Made by a program: the position numbers and the translations under genes
Virus record (IMG/VR): IMGVR_UViG_3300042556_002188
Location: 1 to 32,841 of that record
Origin: a virus
DNA: 32,841 bases
Strand: one strand, 5' to 3'
Shown: piece by piece, positions 12,998-21,957 of the stretch
How the letters are laid out: each line of letters starts with the position of its first letter
Position numbering within the stretch: position 1 is the stretch's first letter
The notes under the pieces: model-generated
Database searches by the model: none
What the model was told of the DNA's origin: nothing
The model's input: only the letters and a program-made list of their open reading frames with translations

Positions 12998-15900
12998 ATG
13001 GCCATTCAAGCGACGTTCACCGCTGATACCCGCCCGCTCGAGCAGGGCATGGAGCGCGTGGCGGCGTCGATCGCGAAGACGAAGCGGGCCACGGGTGACG
13101 CGGATCGGTCGCTGAAGGCCATGGGCAGCGCGTTCGATGGAACGCGTCTGGAAGGCACCGCGCTACGCATGGCCGAGGGCGTGCGCAAGGTGGGCGGCGC
13201 GGCCAAGCTGACGGCCGACGAGTTCCGGCGGGTGGAGCGGGCCGTGGATAGCGCGCTCGACGCGATCCGTGTCAAGGGGGGCACCGCCAGTGCCACACTG
13301 ACCGGCCTGAAGCGAGAGCTGGACGGCCTCAAGTCTGCGGCCACGGACGGCAGCAAGAGCTTTGCAGGCATCAGTCTCTTGCAGGGCGCGGTGGCCGGGT
13401 TGTCGGCCGCCGTGGCCACGCAGGGACTCAGCGCGGTGCGGTCGCTGGTGTCGGGGGTCGTCGAGTCATCGGGTGCGATTGCCGACCTGTCCTCCAAGAC
13501 GGGGCTGAGCACGGCCGAGATTCAGCGGCTCGGCTATGCCGCCCAGCAGACCGGGGCCAGCGTGGACACCATCGCGGGGGCAGTGTCGCAGCTGTCCAAG
13601 CGCCTGGTGGAAGGCGGCACCGGCACGGTTGCTGCGGTGGCCCAGCTCGGGCTGTCCTTCGACGAACTGCAGCGGCTCAGCCCGGCGCAGGCATTCGAGC
13701 AAATCGCAGACGCGATTGCGCGCGTGCCTGACCCGATGCAGCAGACCCAGCTGGCGATGGAGTTGTTCGGCCGCAGTGGAGCCGAGATCCTGCCCGCGAT
13801 CAAAGCGGGCATTCGCGATCTCGGCGACGAAGCGGAGCGGCTGGGCCTGGTCATCAGTGATAGCGCCGTGCGTGCGCTGGATGATTTCGGGGACCGCTGG
13901 GATCGCATGGCACTGCGGGCCAAAACGGCCGCCGCGGGTGTCATTGGCGACACGCTCACGCTCATCGACGCCATCAGCAGCGCCGGGAGTGCGGCGGCGA
14001 AAGCGATCCCCACGGAACTGGCCGACAGCGTGATCGGGCGGCGGTTGTCGTCGGCGGGGCCGTTTGGACTCGGCGCGGCCTCGTTGTACGGCCTCGGCAC
14101 CAACTTTGCCACCAAACTGCTGCCCTTCGACGGCAAGCTGCCAGAGCCGATCACTGCGCCCTCGCGGCCCGTCGTGAACGACGCCGACATCACGCGGCTA
14201 CTGAAGCTGACCGAGCAGGCCGAGCGGGCGACGGTCAAGTATGGCAAGGCCGCCGCAGCGTCTGCGGCGTCGGTCGGCAAGGTGTCGGACGCGCAGCGGG
14301 ACATGAACCGCGACGTGGCCAAGGCGTATCAGGTCACGGCGCAGGCCACGCAGGGCTGGGAAGAGTACGGCGGAGCCATCGAAGAGGCCGCCACGTGGAT
14401 GCTGGCGTATGCCGAGGCCAATCAGACGGCCAACCTCGGCACCATCAAGGAAGCCAGCAACCCGTTCAACAGCATCATGAACGGGCCGTACTTCCAGCAG
14501 ATCACGGACGGTGCCCCGCGGCAGGCGGCGGCCACGGCGCGGTCGTGGCAGCAGTCCATGCGCGGCGTGGTGCAGGCATTCGCCTCGCTGGCGCAGATTG
14601 CCGGGCCGAGCCTTGACGGCGTGACGCGCGGGCTGGGCACCGTGATTGCGTCGGCGGATGCGTCCACGCAACTGGTGGAGGCGCTGGGCGAGCGGTTCTC
14701 CGGGCTGACCGACAAGGCCAGCGGCAACCTCTCCGCAGGCGGCCGGGCGCTGTCGGGCGGGCTGGCCGGGCTGACGACGGGGCTGCAGATTGGCAGCCTG
14801 TTCACCAACCGTGGCGCAGGCTTCGCGGCGGGCGCGGTGAGCGGCGCAGCCACGGGTGCGATGGCGGGCGGCTTCCTCGGGGCCGGCGTTGGCGCGGTCG
14901 TGGGCGGCCTGGCCGGGCTGTACAGCGCCAACCAGAACCGCAAGGCGCAGGCGCAGCAGATGGAGGCGATGCGCCAGCAGGTGATCGCGTCCTACGGCAC
15001 GCTCGACGACTTCAAGCGCGTGGTGGAGCGCACCGGCTACAGCTGGGAGTACTTCACGTCGCTGTTCAATAGCAACAAGCCGGAGACGTTCCAGCGGGCC
15101 GTCACCAGCCTGAACACGGCCATCGCAGAGCAGAAGGCGCGCGCCGACAAGCTGGTCATCAGCCTGAACAAGGTCGCCGCGGCCCAGGGCGTGCTGTCGC
15201 AGTCGCAGCTCGCGCAGATGCGCCTGACGCGGCCGGGCGATCCGGGCTACGACGAGATCAACGCGTTCCTCGATGGCCAGGTCGCGCAGGCCGAGACGGG
15301 CATCGTCGCCGCCGTCGATGCGCTGGGCCGCTACACGGGCAACGCGCTGCAGGACTTCGGCGGCAGCGTGAATGCCGCGGCGGCGGGGCTGGCGGCGCTG
15401 TTCGGGGAAGCCGTCGCGCGCGGCGAGTCGGCGGTGCAGATCATCGGCCGGCTGGGCGGCGCGATGGGCACGCTGCAGGGCATCTACGAGCGCAACGGCG
15501 GCACGATGCCGACCGGGCTGGCCGGTATCTCGGATCTGGCCGGCATCGTCAACGGGCAGAACACGGGGATCGCGGTCCAGACGGCCAGTGGCCTCGGCTC
15601 GGCGCTCGCGGGCTTCCAGAACACGGGCGTGTTTGCGGCCATGCCGGAGCTGTTCACCGACATCGCCAACGGCATCGGCTCCGCATGGCGGGCGCTCGAG
15701 CAGTTCGGCGGCGGCGGCCAGCGGGGACTGGCCATCTTCGCGCCGTACCTGCAGACGCTGTGGGAAATCCTCGACGCCAACCCGCAACTGCGCAGCCAGT
15801 TGGACGAGCAGACGCGCTCCCTGCTGGAACTGGCCGAGGCCAATGGCGTGGTGGGCGCAGCGCAGCGCGATGCGGCCGAGAAGCAGATCGAGGCCATCGA

Positions 15901-16300
15901 CCGGCTGATTGCCAAGCTGGACGAGTGGCTGTCGAAGTTGGGCCAGGTGGCCAATGCGCCGATGCCCTCCGGCCCGACTGCGCCCCCGACCGGCACGGGC
16001 ACGCCGGGCGGCGGCAACAGCGGCAGCGGCGGCGACTACGACGGGTTCGCCATCGGCAGCGGCGGCGTGCGCGACTTCGGGCGCGAGTCGCTGGTGCGGC
16101 TGCATGGGCGTGAGGCCGTGCTGACCGAAGCGCAGTACGACGATCTGCAGGCGCGTGCCCGGATGGGCGTGCGGATGTCGGCCCCGGCGTGGGGCGGCAG
16201 CATGCGCGTCGAGGCCCCGGTGTACCTCAACGCGCGGCGCGTCGGGCTGGGCGTGGCGGAAGTCACGCCGGGCCTGCTTCAGACCTACGGGGTGCGGTAA
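12998..16300 (+). CDS. tail tape measure protein
   Basis: The longest gene, 1100 residues. The N-terminus MAIQATFTADTRPLEQGMER and AAKLTADEFRRVERAVDSAL are typical tape measure beginnings. Long Ala/Gln/Glu helical stretches follow. A Gly/Ala-rich hydrophobic segment at residues ~585-645 (FAAGAVSGAATGAMAGG, VGAVVGGLAGLYSA) could insert in the membrane on DNA ejection. The C-terminus has the usual Gly-rich linker and LVRLHGREAVLTE. At about 0.15 nm per residue (a rule from other siphophages) the tail would be about 165 nm long. It is the ruler and scaffold for tail tube polymerisation. Confidence 0.93.
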   Translation: MAIQATFTADTRPLEQGMERVAASIAKTKRATGDADRSLKAMGSAFDGTRLEGTALRMAEGVRKVGGAAKLTADEFRRVERAVDSALDAIRVKGGTASATLTGLKRELDGLKSAATDGSKSFAGISLLQGAVAGLSAAVATQGLSAVRSLVSGVVESSGAIADLSSKTGLSTAEIQRLGYAAQQTGASVDTIAGAVSQLSKRLVEGGTGTVAAVAQLGLSFDELQRLSPAQAFEQIADAIARVPDPMQQTQLAMELFGRSGAEILPAIKAGIRDLGDEAERLGLVISDSAVRALDDFGDRWDRMALRAKTAAAGVIGDTLTLIDAISSAGSAAAKAIPTELADSVIGRRLSSAGPFGLGAASLYGLGTNFATKLLPFDGKLPEPITAPSRPVVNDADITRLLKLTEQAERATVKYGKAAAASAASVGKVSDAQRDMNRDVAKAYQVTAQATQGWEEYGGAIEEAATWMLAYAEANQTANLGTIKEASNPFNSIMNGPYFQQITDGAPRQAAATARSWQQSMRGVVQAFASLAQIAGPSLDGVTRGLGTVIASADASTQLVEALGERFSGLTDKASGNLSAGGRALSGGLAGLTTGLQIGSLFTNRGAGFAAGAVSGAATGAMAGGFLGAGVGAVVGGLAGLYSANQNRKAQAQQMEAMRQQVIASYGTLDDFKRVVERTGYSWEYFTSLFNSNKPETFQRAVTSLNTAIAEQKARADKLVISLNKVAAAQGVLSQSQLAQMRLTRPGDPGYDEINAFLDGQVAQAETGIVAAVDALGRYTGNALQDFGGSVNAAAAGLAALFGEAVARGESAVQIIGRLGGAMGTLQGIYERNGGTMPTGLAGISDLAGIVNGQNTGIAVQTASGLGSALAGFQNTGVFAAMPELFTDIANGIGSAWRALEQFGGGGQRGLAIFAPYLQTLWEILDANPQLRSQLDEQTRSLLELAEANGVVGAAQRDAAEKQIEAIDRLIAKLDEWLSKLGQVANAPMPSGPTAPPTGTGTPGGGNSGSGGDYDGFAIGSGGVRDFGRESLVRLHGREAVLTEAQYDDLQARARMGVRMSAPAWGGSMRVEAPVYLNARRVGLGVAEVTPGLLQTYGVR

Positions 16301-16303
16301 GCC

Positions 16304-17998
16304 ATGGCCGTCACCTTCACCATCAACGGCACCGACCGCACCGCCTGGCTGGCCGATGGCACGCTCGACATCGACAAGCACTTCGGCGTCGAAGTGCTCG
16401 AGGCCACGCTGTACGACCGTGGCGCGGTGTCGTCGGCGTTCCGGCCCACGCTGGGCCATGCCGTGCGCGTGACGCATGACAGCGGCCTGGTCTTCGAGGG
16501 GCCGATTGTCGAAGTGGAAGAGCGGCCCCTGCTGCACGAGTCGGGCACCGAAATCCGCCTGACGGCCAAGGACTACACCGCCGTGCTGGCCACCATCGTC
16601 GTGGACCGGCTCAGCATCCCGGCGCAGGATGTCCTGCTCACGTGGAACAACCTGTTCGATGCGTACCTCGACCCGTTGGGGTACACGAACCTGTCCGCGG
16701 CCAGTGGCGGGCCGAGCATCGACGCCATCGAAGTGGAGCACCAGACGCTCGCGGATGTGCTCGCGCAGATTGCGCAGCTGGCGGGCTGGTTCGTCCGCAT
16801 CAACGGCGACCAAGAGGCGGATCTGGTCAACCCAGGCACGTTGGCCGCGCCGGTCGTGCTGAGCGTGGCCAACGGCAACATTCGGCAGGACGGCATCGGC
16901 GTGAGCCAGTCGCGCGTGCAGCGCGCCACGCGGCTGTGGGTGCGGACGGGCGGCACCGGCACCACGACGTACACCACGAGCATGGTCGGCAACGGGACGA
17001 TCACCACGTTTCCCGTGCCGGTGGAGCCGTCCACGGCCCCGACGCAGGTGACGGAGGGCGTGACCACCTACACGCTGGGCGGCGGCACGTGGTCGTGGGA
17101 TGCCACGGCGCTGGCCATCGTGCGCAGCTCGGCGCTGGGTAACGGCACGACGGTCAGCGTGTCCTACCCGGTGGAGTTCCCGGCATGGGTGCGCGTGTGG
17201 GACGCCGGCACGCAGACCAGCACGGGCACGTTCAATGCCGCGGTGTGCGTCGATGCCATCGTGGAGGCGGCCGAGCAGACCGATCTCGGGCAGGCCCGCG
17301 CGTGGGCCACGGCCGAACTCGCGCGGCGCGTGAGCCAGCCGAAGCGGGTAGCCCTCGTGACGGACGTGCCCGGCTTCTACCCGCTGCAGGAAGTGACGAT
17401 CACGATTAGCGATCGTGGCATCACTGGGGCCTATCTGGTGGAGCGGGTGCGTGTCGCGGTGGAAGATAGCGATCGCGTGCTCTACGAGCTGACGTGCGTG
17501 GAGGGTGACGTGCTGGGCCGCGCCTGGTTTGAGTACTTCAAGCAGCGCAGCCAGACGACGGGTGGCGGCGTGGCCGTCACGGGCACGGCGACGACGGGCG
17601 GCGGCAGCACCTCCACGAGCACAGGCGTGGCCCGTATCCCGCTCGGCGGCGACAACTACTTCGGCGACAACCCCACCAGCTGGACGGATGTGCCTAACGC
17701 GATCCCGGTGCGCTTCGGCGGGGCCGCGATGGCCGGCACGTGGACGCTGCGCGGCTACCGGCGCGTGACCCACACGACCAGCCCGACCACTTCAGTCGAG
17801 CTTCGACTGTATGACGCGACCAATGCCGTCGTGCTCGCGAGCTTGACCGGCACCACGAGCACCACGTTCGCCTCAGCCACGACCACCTTTGCCGCCCCGC
17901 TGACCGAGGGTGTGGTGCTACTGCAGTACCGCATCACGGGCGGCGGCAGCGACCCGGCCGAGGCCCGCGTGGGCCAGTGCAGCTTGGAGAAAGACTAG
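16304..17998 (+). CDS. baseplate hub-like minor tail protein
   Basis: A 564-residue protein after the tape measure gene, in the position of distal tail or hub proteins. Residues 1-~215 resemble hub domains: TINGTDRTAWLADGTLDID, FGVEVLEATLYDRG, TAKDYTAVLATIVVD and ADVLAQIAQLAGWFVRING. Residues ~215-410 are beta-rich (TVSVSYPVEFPAWVRVWDAG; EVTITISDRGI). A Gly/Thr/Ser linker at ~425-445 leads to a C-terminal ~120-residue jelly-roll-like domain (RIPLGGDNYFGDNPTSWTDV...) that may bind sugar. Assigned by position and general pattern. Confidence 0.7.
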   Translation: MAVTFTINGTDRTAWLADGTLDIDKHFGVEVLEATLYDRGAVSSAFRPTLGHAVRVTHDSGLVFEGPIVEVEERPLLHESGTEIRLTAKDYTAVLATIVVDRLSIPAQDVLLTWNNLFDAYLDPLGYTNLSAASGGPSIDAIEVEHQTLADVLAQIAQLAGWFVRINGDQEADLVNPGTLAAPVVLSVANGNIRQDGIGVSQSRVQRATRLWVRTGGTGTTTYTTSMVGNGTITTFPVPVEPSTAPTQVTEGVTTYTLGGGTWSWDATALAIVRSSALGNGTTVSVSYPVEFPAWVRVWDAGTQTSTGTFNAAVCVDAIVEAAEQTDLGQARAWATAELARRVSQPKRVALVTDVPGFYPLQEVTITISDRGITGAYLVERVRVAVEDSDRVLYELTCVEGDVLGRAWFEYFKQRSQTTGGGVAVTGTATTGGGSTSTSTGVARIPLGGDNYFGDNPTSWTDVPNAIPVRFGGAAMAGTWTLRGYRRVTHTTSPTTSVELRLYDATNAVVLASLTGTTSTTFASATTTFAAPLTEGVVLLQYRITGGGSDPAEARVGQCSLEKD

Positions 17999-18000
17999 CC

Positions 18001-19659
18001 ATGCGCGTGCATCGGGACTCCCCCGTGACTATCGCAATGCTGCTGCTGTACGTGCTGGCGGCACTGCTCGTGCTCGTGGACGTGGCCGCTGGGCAGACGG
18101 CCAGCGCCGACCGGCTCAGTGTGGGCGGCAGCAAGTTGCGACCGGATGCCAGCACCACGGTTCGGCTCGACGGGCTGGCCACGACGGGCGGCACGTTCGC
18201 GCTGTTCACGGACGGCGACGGCGACGTATCTGAGCGCGTGCTGGTCAATGGCGATCTGCCGGTGCCGCTCACGATCCCCGGCGTGATCTCGGCCAGTGGC
18301 ACCACAGGGTTGCCCACGGGCACCGCTGGCTCGGTGTGGCTCGCGGGCGGCTTCGGCACGCCAAATGCGGGTCGGATGTTCTTTGGCGACGGCACCGGCT
18401 GGAAATTCCACATCGCGTCTCGGGTGGGCGGCACGACCACGGATCGCGTGACGTTCAGCGATAACGGGCGCGTGGAGTTCGGGCAGGACGCGCTGCCACT
18501 CTTGGGCTACAGCGGTAATCTCGGGGCGCTGGATCGGAAGTGGCTGACGCTGCACGCCGCCGAGCTGTGGGTGGAGACGCTAGTGGCGCAGAACACGCTG
18601 GCCACGATCGGCGGGCGCGTGCTGGTGGGGCCGACGACGCCGCTGATCGCGGACGTGTCGGCCGGGGCGACCACGATCGATGTGAAGTACAACAACCTGG
18701 CTAGCGGCGATCGCGTGTACCTCGAGGCGAATGGCAAGGTGGAGTTCCTGGCCATCACGTCAGGGGCGAGCGCCATCACGGGCGGCTTTCGCTACAGCGT
18801 CACGCGCAACCTCGACGGCTCAGGGGCTGACACGTGGGCGGCGGGTGATGCCGTGTTCAACACCGGCAGTACCGGCAGCGGCTTCATCGATCTGTACAGC
18901 GTGCGCGGCGTGAAGGCGGGCAGCGAAGTCGGCCCGACCATCGTGGGCAATGTGCGGCTGTCGAGTACCTACAACGACTGGGCACCACGCTGGGCCATCG
19001 GGCAACTGAATGGCCTCTATGGCATCGCCACGAGCACGTATGGCGCGGCCTTTGGCGACCCGTCTGACGTGAACACGCTCATCACGGCGACCTCGTGGAA
19101 GCTGCGTGACGGCACCACGGATAAGTTCAGCCTGGACGGGGCCACCGGCAACCTGTCGCTCACCGGCAACCTGACCGTGAGCGGCAGCGGGGCCTTCGTC
19201 GGTAGCGGCATCACGATAGACAGCACCGGCATCGCGTCGGCCGTGCCGAGTGGCGCGGTCGCCGATGGGAACTCGTTCCGGTTCGCCTTCAACGCGAACG
19301 GTATGACCGCAGGCGGGCTGTACGCCTACACCGACGCCACGAACAACGTGCTGCAGGCACGCATGACCGGCGTCTCGGCCAGCGATAACTACCGCGTCGA
19401 GCTGGTGGCGCAGAACGAAGCGCCGACCGGCGCAGGCACGGTCACCAGCCAGCTCCTGAGCGGCCCGACGGGGCTGCAGTGGTCCGCGAGTGTCAACGAC
19501 GGCGCAGGGGCCAGTAACTCTTTGGAGCTGACCAAGACGGATCTGGTCATCGACGGCGTGCCGGGGCAGACGCAGACGATCACGGTGCGCAACAGCGCCG
19601 GCACCGGCACCTGCACGCTGATCTTCACGCAGGGCATCAAGACGGGGGGCACCTGCTGA
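18001..19659 (+). CDS. tail fibre-like protein with N-terminal hydrophobic segment
   Basis: A 552-residue Gly/Thr-rich protein. ATG 18001, two bases after the upstream stop, is the likely start. Residues 9-32 (VTIAMLLLYVLAALLVLVDV) form a signal peptide or membrane anchor, which is odd for a virion fibre. The remainder has fibre-like beta repeats (FGDGTGWKFHIAS, LGALDRKWLTLHAAELWVET and LVAQNTLATIGGRVLVGPT), a cradle of short domains, and a Gly/Ser/Thr-rich C-terminus with LSLTGNLTVSGSGAF. The LTLHAAELWVETL segment is frequently seen in siphophage tail proteins. Role in receptor binding is inferred. Confidence 0.65.
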   Translation: MRVHRDSPVTIAMLLLYVLAALLVLVDVAAGQTASADRLSVGGSKLRPDASTTVRLDGLATTGGTFALFTDGDGDVSERVLVNGDLPVPLTIPGVISASGTTGLPTGTAGSVWLAGGFGTPNAGRMFFGDGTGWKFHIASRVGGTTTDRVTFSDNGRVEFGQDALPLLGYSGNLGALDRKWLTLHAAELWVETLVAQNTLATIGGRVLVGPTTPLIADVSAGATTIDVKYNNLASGDRVYLEANGKVEFLAITSGASAITGGFRYSVTRNLDGSGADTWAAGDAVFNTGSTGSGFIDLYSVRGVKAGSEVGPTIVGNVRLSSTYNDWAPRWAIGQLNGLYGIATSTYGAAFGDPSDVNTLITATSWKLRDGTTDKFSLDGATGNLSLTGNLTVSGSGAFVGSGITIDSTGIASAVPSGAVADGNSFRFAFNANGMTAGGLYAYTDATNNVLQARMTGVSASDNYRVELVAQNEAPTGAGTVTSQLLSGPTGLQWSASVNDGAGASNSLELTKTDLVIDGVPGQTQTITVRNSAGTGTCTLIFTQGIKTGGTC

Positions 19660-19859
19660 TGCCCTGCACGCCGTACCCCGCCACGCAGCCCTGCGACGGC
19701 CCGGTGCCGGGACATGTGGACCCGTACCAGCCCACGGTGGTGCAGCCGCTGCCGTGGGACGACGAACTGCGCCCGGCGCACGACGTGCCGGCCCCGGCTC
19801 CGCTGGTGCTGACCGTGCTGGCGCTGGCGGCGCTGGCCCATCGACGGAGGACGCGATGA
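19659..19859 (+). CDS. 66-residue protein with PEP-CTERM-like tail
   Basis: The ATG overlaps the upstream stop by one base. The first ~45 residues are proline-rich and polar (CTPYPATQPCDGPVPGHVDP and YQPTVVQPLPWDDE). The C-terminus is VPAPAPLVLTVLALAALAHRRRTR-like: a Pro-x-Pro pair, a ~16-residue hydrophobic stretch and an Arg cluster, which mimics PEP-CTERM sorting signals except that the usual Glu is Ala. It has no N-terminal signal peptide. It could equally be a tail-anchored membrane peptide of the lysis region. Confidence 0.5.
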   Translation: MPCTPYPATQPCDGPVPGHVDPYQPTVVQPLPWDDELRPAHDVPAPAPLVLTVLALAALAHRRRTR

Positions 19860-20125
19860 CGCGCTGGCTCATGGCAGGACTGCTGGCCACGCAGGTGGCC
19901 AGCGCGGCCCCGGCGGCCCCGGCGCTGTCGCCGCTGCACCAGGCGCAAGCGGAGGCCCATCTGGCGAAGGTGCGGGTGCTGCAGCTTGAGATCCAGCTGC
20001 GGCAGCAGGCGCTGAGTGCCGAGCGGACGGCGCTCGAGCAGGCGATTGCGGCGGCCCATCCAGGCTGGCGCATGGACTGGAACGCAGGGCAGCTGGTGCC
20101 GGTGGCGACGGAGGGGCAGCCGTGA
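19856..20125 (+). CDS. secreted coiled-coil protein, possible lysis-region accessory
   Basis: An 89-residue protein with ATGA overlap upstream. Residues 1-18 (MTRWLMAGLLATQVASAA) look like a Sec signal peptide with an Ala-x-Ala cleavage site. The mature part is a helical coiled coil (HQAQAEAHLAKVRVLQLEIQ) and ends with HPGWRMDWNAGQLVPV. Phages often encode such periplasmic coiled-coil proteins close to lysis genes; a spanin-like role is possible but no lipobox is visible. Confidence 0.6.
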   Translation: MTRWLMAGLLATQVASAAPAAPALSPLHQAQAEAHLAKVRVLQLEIQLRQQALSAERTALEQAIAAAHPGWRMDWNAGQLVPVATEGQP

Positions 20126-20448
20126 CCGAAACCCACTGGCTGATCGAGCAGTTCACGCTGGGGAATATCGTCACGATCATTTCGTTGGCGATGTCTATCG
20201 GCTGGCAGGCGCACCGACTGACGGTGTTCGAGCGCGATCTACGCACACAGGAGGCGCGGCTCACAGAGAACGCGCGGAACCAGAAGGAGCAGCTCGCCGA
20301 AATGATGCGGCTCGTGGAGGCCACCTACGAGCGGCGCGACGTGATGGCCGTCACGCTGCAGGGTGTGTACACGCAACTCCACGGCATGCACCAGACGCTC
20401 GAACGGCTCGTGCAGCGGCTCGAACCGCCGCGATCGGAGCAGCGATGA
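20122..20448 (+). CDS. membrane-anchored coiled-coil protein, possible spanin/holin-like
   Basis: A 108-residue protein with a GTG start overlapping the previous stop. A single hydrophobic segment lies at residues ~13-30 (LGNIVTIISLAMSIGWQA), followed by a long charged coiled coil (RDLRTQEARLTENARNQKEQ and onward to residue ~95). One N-terminal membrane helix plus a coiled coil directly before the endolysin is the shape of an inner-membrane spanin or an anchored phage accessory protein. No specific family is recognised. Confidence 0.6.
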   Translation: MTETHWLIEQFTLGNIVTIISLAMSIGWQAHRLTVFERDLRTQEARLTENARNQKEQLAEMMRLVEATYERRDVMAVTLQGVYTQLHGMHQTLERLVQRLEPPRSEQR

Positions 20449-20915
20449 CCACGCAGGAGATCAAGGAACTGCTGACCGACCAGCAGGCCGTGGCGCTGAC
20501 CATCTTCGGGGAAGCGCGGGCCGAAGGCGCACTCGGGCAGATTGCCGTGGGCTGTGTCATCCGCAACCGACTGGCCAAGCCGCACCGCTACGGCACGTCG
20601 TGGAAGTACGTCGTCATGCGCCCGTGGCAGTTCTCGTGCTGGCACGAGGGCGGCGGCCCGGCCAACTTCGCCGCGGTGATGGCGGCGGCCGAGCGCGTCG
20701 TGTCGGGCTTCCAGCCGATGCCCCGGACGGCGCTGGCGCATGCGTTCTGGGTGGCCGAGGGCGTGATGGTCGCCGGCACGCCGGATGTGACGCGTGGGGC
20801 CACGCACTACCTCACGCGCGATCTGCTCCAGAGCAAGCCGCCCGCATGGGTGAAGGCTCCGGCGCGGCAGGTGGCCGAGATCGGCGCGCACGTGTTCTTC
20901 GATCAGGTGGCATGA
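20445..20915 (+). CDS. SleB-like cell wall hydrolase (endolysin)
   Basis: A 156-residue protein starting at an ATGA overlap. It carries the Hydrolase_2/SleB pattern: ALTIFGEARAEGALGQIAVG with the catalytic Glu (residue 23) in GEAR, CVIRNRL, then VVMRPWQFSCWHEGG and the C-terminal DVTRGATHYL. These enzymes cleave the glycan strands of peptidoglycan. It has no signal peptide, so holin-dependent release is expected. The holin-like gene lies about 750 bases downstream. Confidence 0.85.
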   Translation: MTTQEIKELLTDQQAVALTIFGEARAEGALGQIAVGCVIRNRLAKPHRYGTSWKYVVMRPWQFSCWHEGGGPANFAAVMAAAERVVSGFQPMPRTALAHAFWVAEGVMVAGTPDVTRGATHYLTRDLLQSKPPAWVKAPARQVAEIGAHVFFDQVA

Positions 20916-20928
20916 GGGGATTCCGACG

Positions 20929-21663
20929 ATGCAGGTATTTCGCACTTCGCTACTCGCCGTCGCACTGCTGGCGTCGTTCGCGCCGGTAGACGCCGCCGCG
21001 CAACTGCAGGCCCCGAACCGCTACGACGTGGTGGCGCGGGTGGATGGCGCGTGTCCCGGCCTTGTGCGCGACGACCACGCGTTCACCGATGCCGTGGCCA
21101 CGCTGCTGTGGCGTGAGGATGCCCGCTGGGGCCGCAACGGCAAGCGGGGCAACGCCAGCGACCCGTCACACGATGCGGTGGCCTTCCGCAACCCGTCCAG
21201 CCCGTTCGGCGTGTCCATCGTGGACATCATCGGCGCGGCTGGCAGCAGCGCGGCCGCGCCTGCATGGATCGACCAGACGCAGGCCACCATCGACGCGGGC
21301 ACCACGGGCGTGTGGGTGCAGCCCTCTGGCGTGCTGCCGGCGTGCCTGAGTGGCAGCGGCGGGGGCACGGTGCCGCCGCCTGTGGTCGTGCCGCCGCAGC
21401 CGCAGCCGCCCGCCGTCGACCTGACGCCCGTGCTGCTCAAGCTGGACGACATCGACGCGCGGCTGGCGGCCCTCGAAGCGCGGCCCGTGCCCGACACGGC
21501 CAGTTACGACGCATTCGTGCGCGACATGACAGGCGACGGGCCAGACGGGCCGGGGCCGCTGCCGCCGCACGTGACTGACCTGAAGCAGCGGCTCGATGTG
21601 ATCCGCGTGACATTGGAACAGCTGGACGGGTGGCTGCGCGGTCGCCGCGTACTGAGGTACTGA
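20929..21663 (+). CDS. secreted protein with proline-rich linker
   Basis: A 244-residue protein. Residues 1-24 (MQVFRTSLLAVALLASFAPV plus DAAA) are a clear Sec signal peptide. Residues ~30-130 form a domain with RYDVVARVDGACPGLV, LLWREDARWGRNGKRGNASD and VSIVDIIGAAGSS, a pattern seen in uncharacterised phage proteins. A Gly/Pro/Gln-rich hinge follows (GGGTVPPPVVVPPQPQPP), then a coiled coil around LLKLDDIDARLAALEARP. Export to the periplasm or cell surface is likely. It may assist lysis or modify the infected cell; this is not shown. Confidence 0.6.
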   Translation: MQVFRTSLLAVALLASFAPVDAAAQLQAPNRYDVVARVDGACPGLVRDDHAFTDAVATLLWREDARWGRNGKRGNASDPSHDAVAFRNPSSPFGVSIVDIIGAAGSSAAAPAWIDQTQATIDAGTTGVWVQPSGVLPACLSGSGGGTVPPPVVVPPQPQPPAVDLTPVLLKLDDIDARLAALEARPVPDTASYDAFVRDMTGDGPDGPGPLPPHVTDLKQRLDVIRVTLEQLDGWLRGRRVLRY

Positions 21664-21666
21664 GCC

Positions 21667-21957
21667 ATGGAAAGCATCTATCAGGCGTTCGCCTTTTCGG
21701 TCGTGCGGGCCATGTTGCTGGTGGCGGGCGGATGGCTCGTGTCGCGCGGGCTCGTGGACGACGGCCTCATGAAGGAAGTCGCCGCCGGGCTAGCCCTGAT
21801 CGTCGTGACACAGGTGTGGAGCTTTATTCGCATCTACCGGCGGCAGTTGTACCAGCGGTGGCTGGTGCTGCTCGGCCTGCGCGACACGCCTGCCACGCCG
21901 GTCGGCCTCATCGAAGCGGAAGCGCGGCAGCGGGTGAAAGCCGGATGGGTGCCGTGA
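21667..21957 (+). CDS. holin-like protein with two membrane segments
   Basis: A 96-residue protein starting three bases after the upstream stop. Two hydrophobic segments are visible: residues ~9-28 (FSVVRAMLLVAGGWLVSRGL) and ~38-56 (EVAAGLALIVVTQVWSFIRI), with a charged C-terminal tail. Size, topology and location one gene after the endolysin fit a phage holin; the LLVAGGWLVSRG segment resembles small holins of the Pam3-gp28 type. Holins open the inner membrane for the endolysin. Confidence 0.7.
   Translation: MESIYQAFAFSVVRAMLLVAGGWLVSRGLVDDGLMKEVAAGLALIVVTQVWSFIRIYRRQLYQRWLVLLGLRDTPATPVGLIEAEARQRVKAGWVP

Noticed and set aside
14198-17773. A 1191-codon open frame on the - strand
   Set aside because: It lies opposite the tape measure and hub genes. 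Its product is an Arg/His/Ala-rich sequence typical of antisense frames in high-GC coding DNA, with no motif or ribosome binding site.
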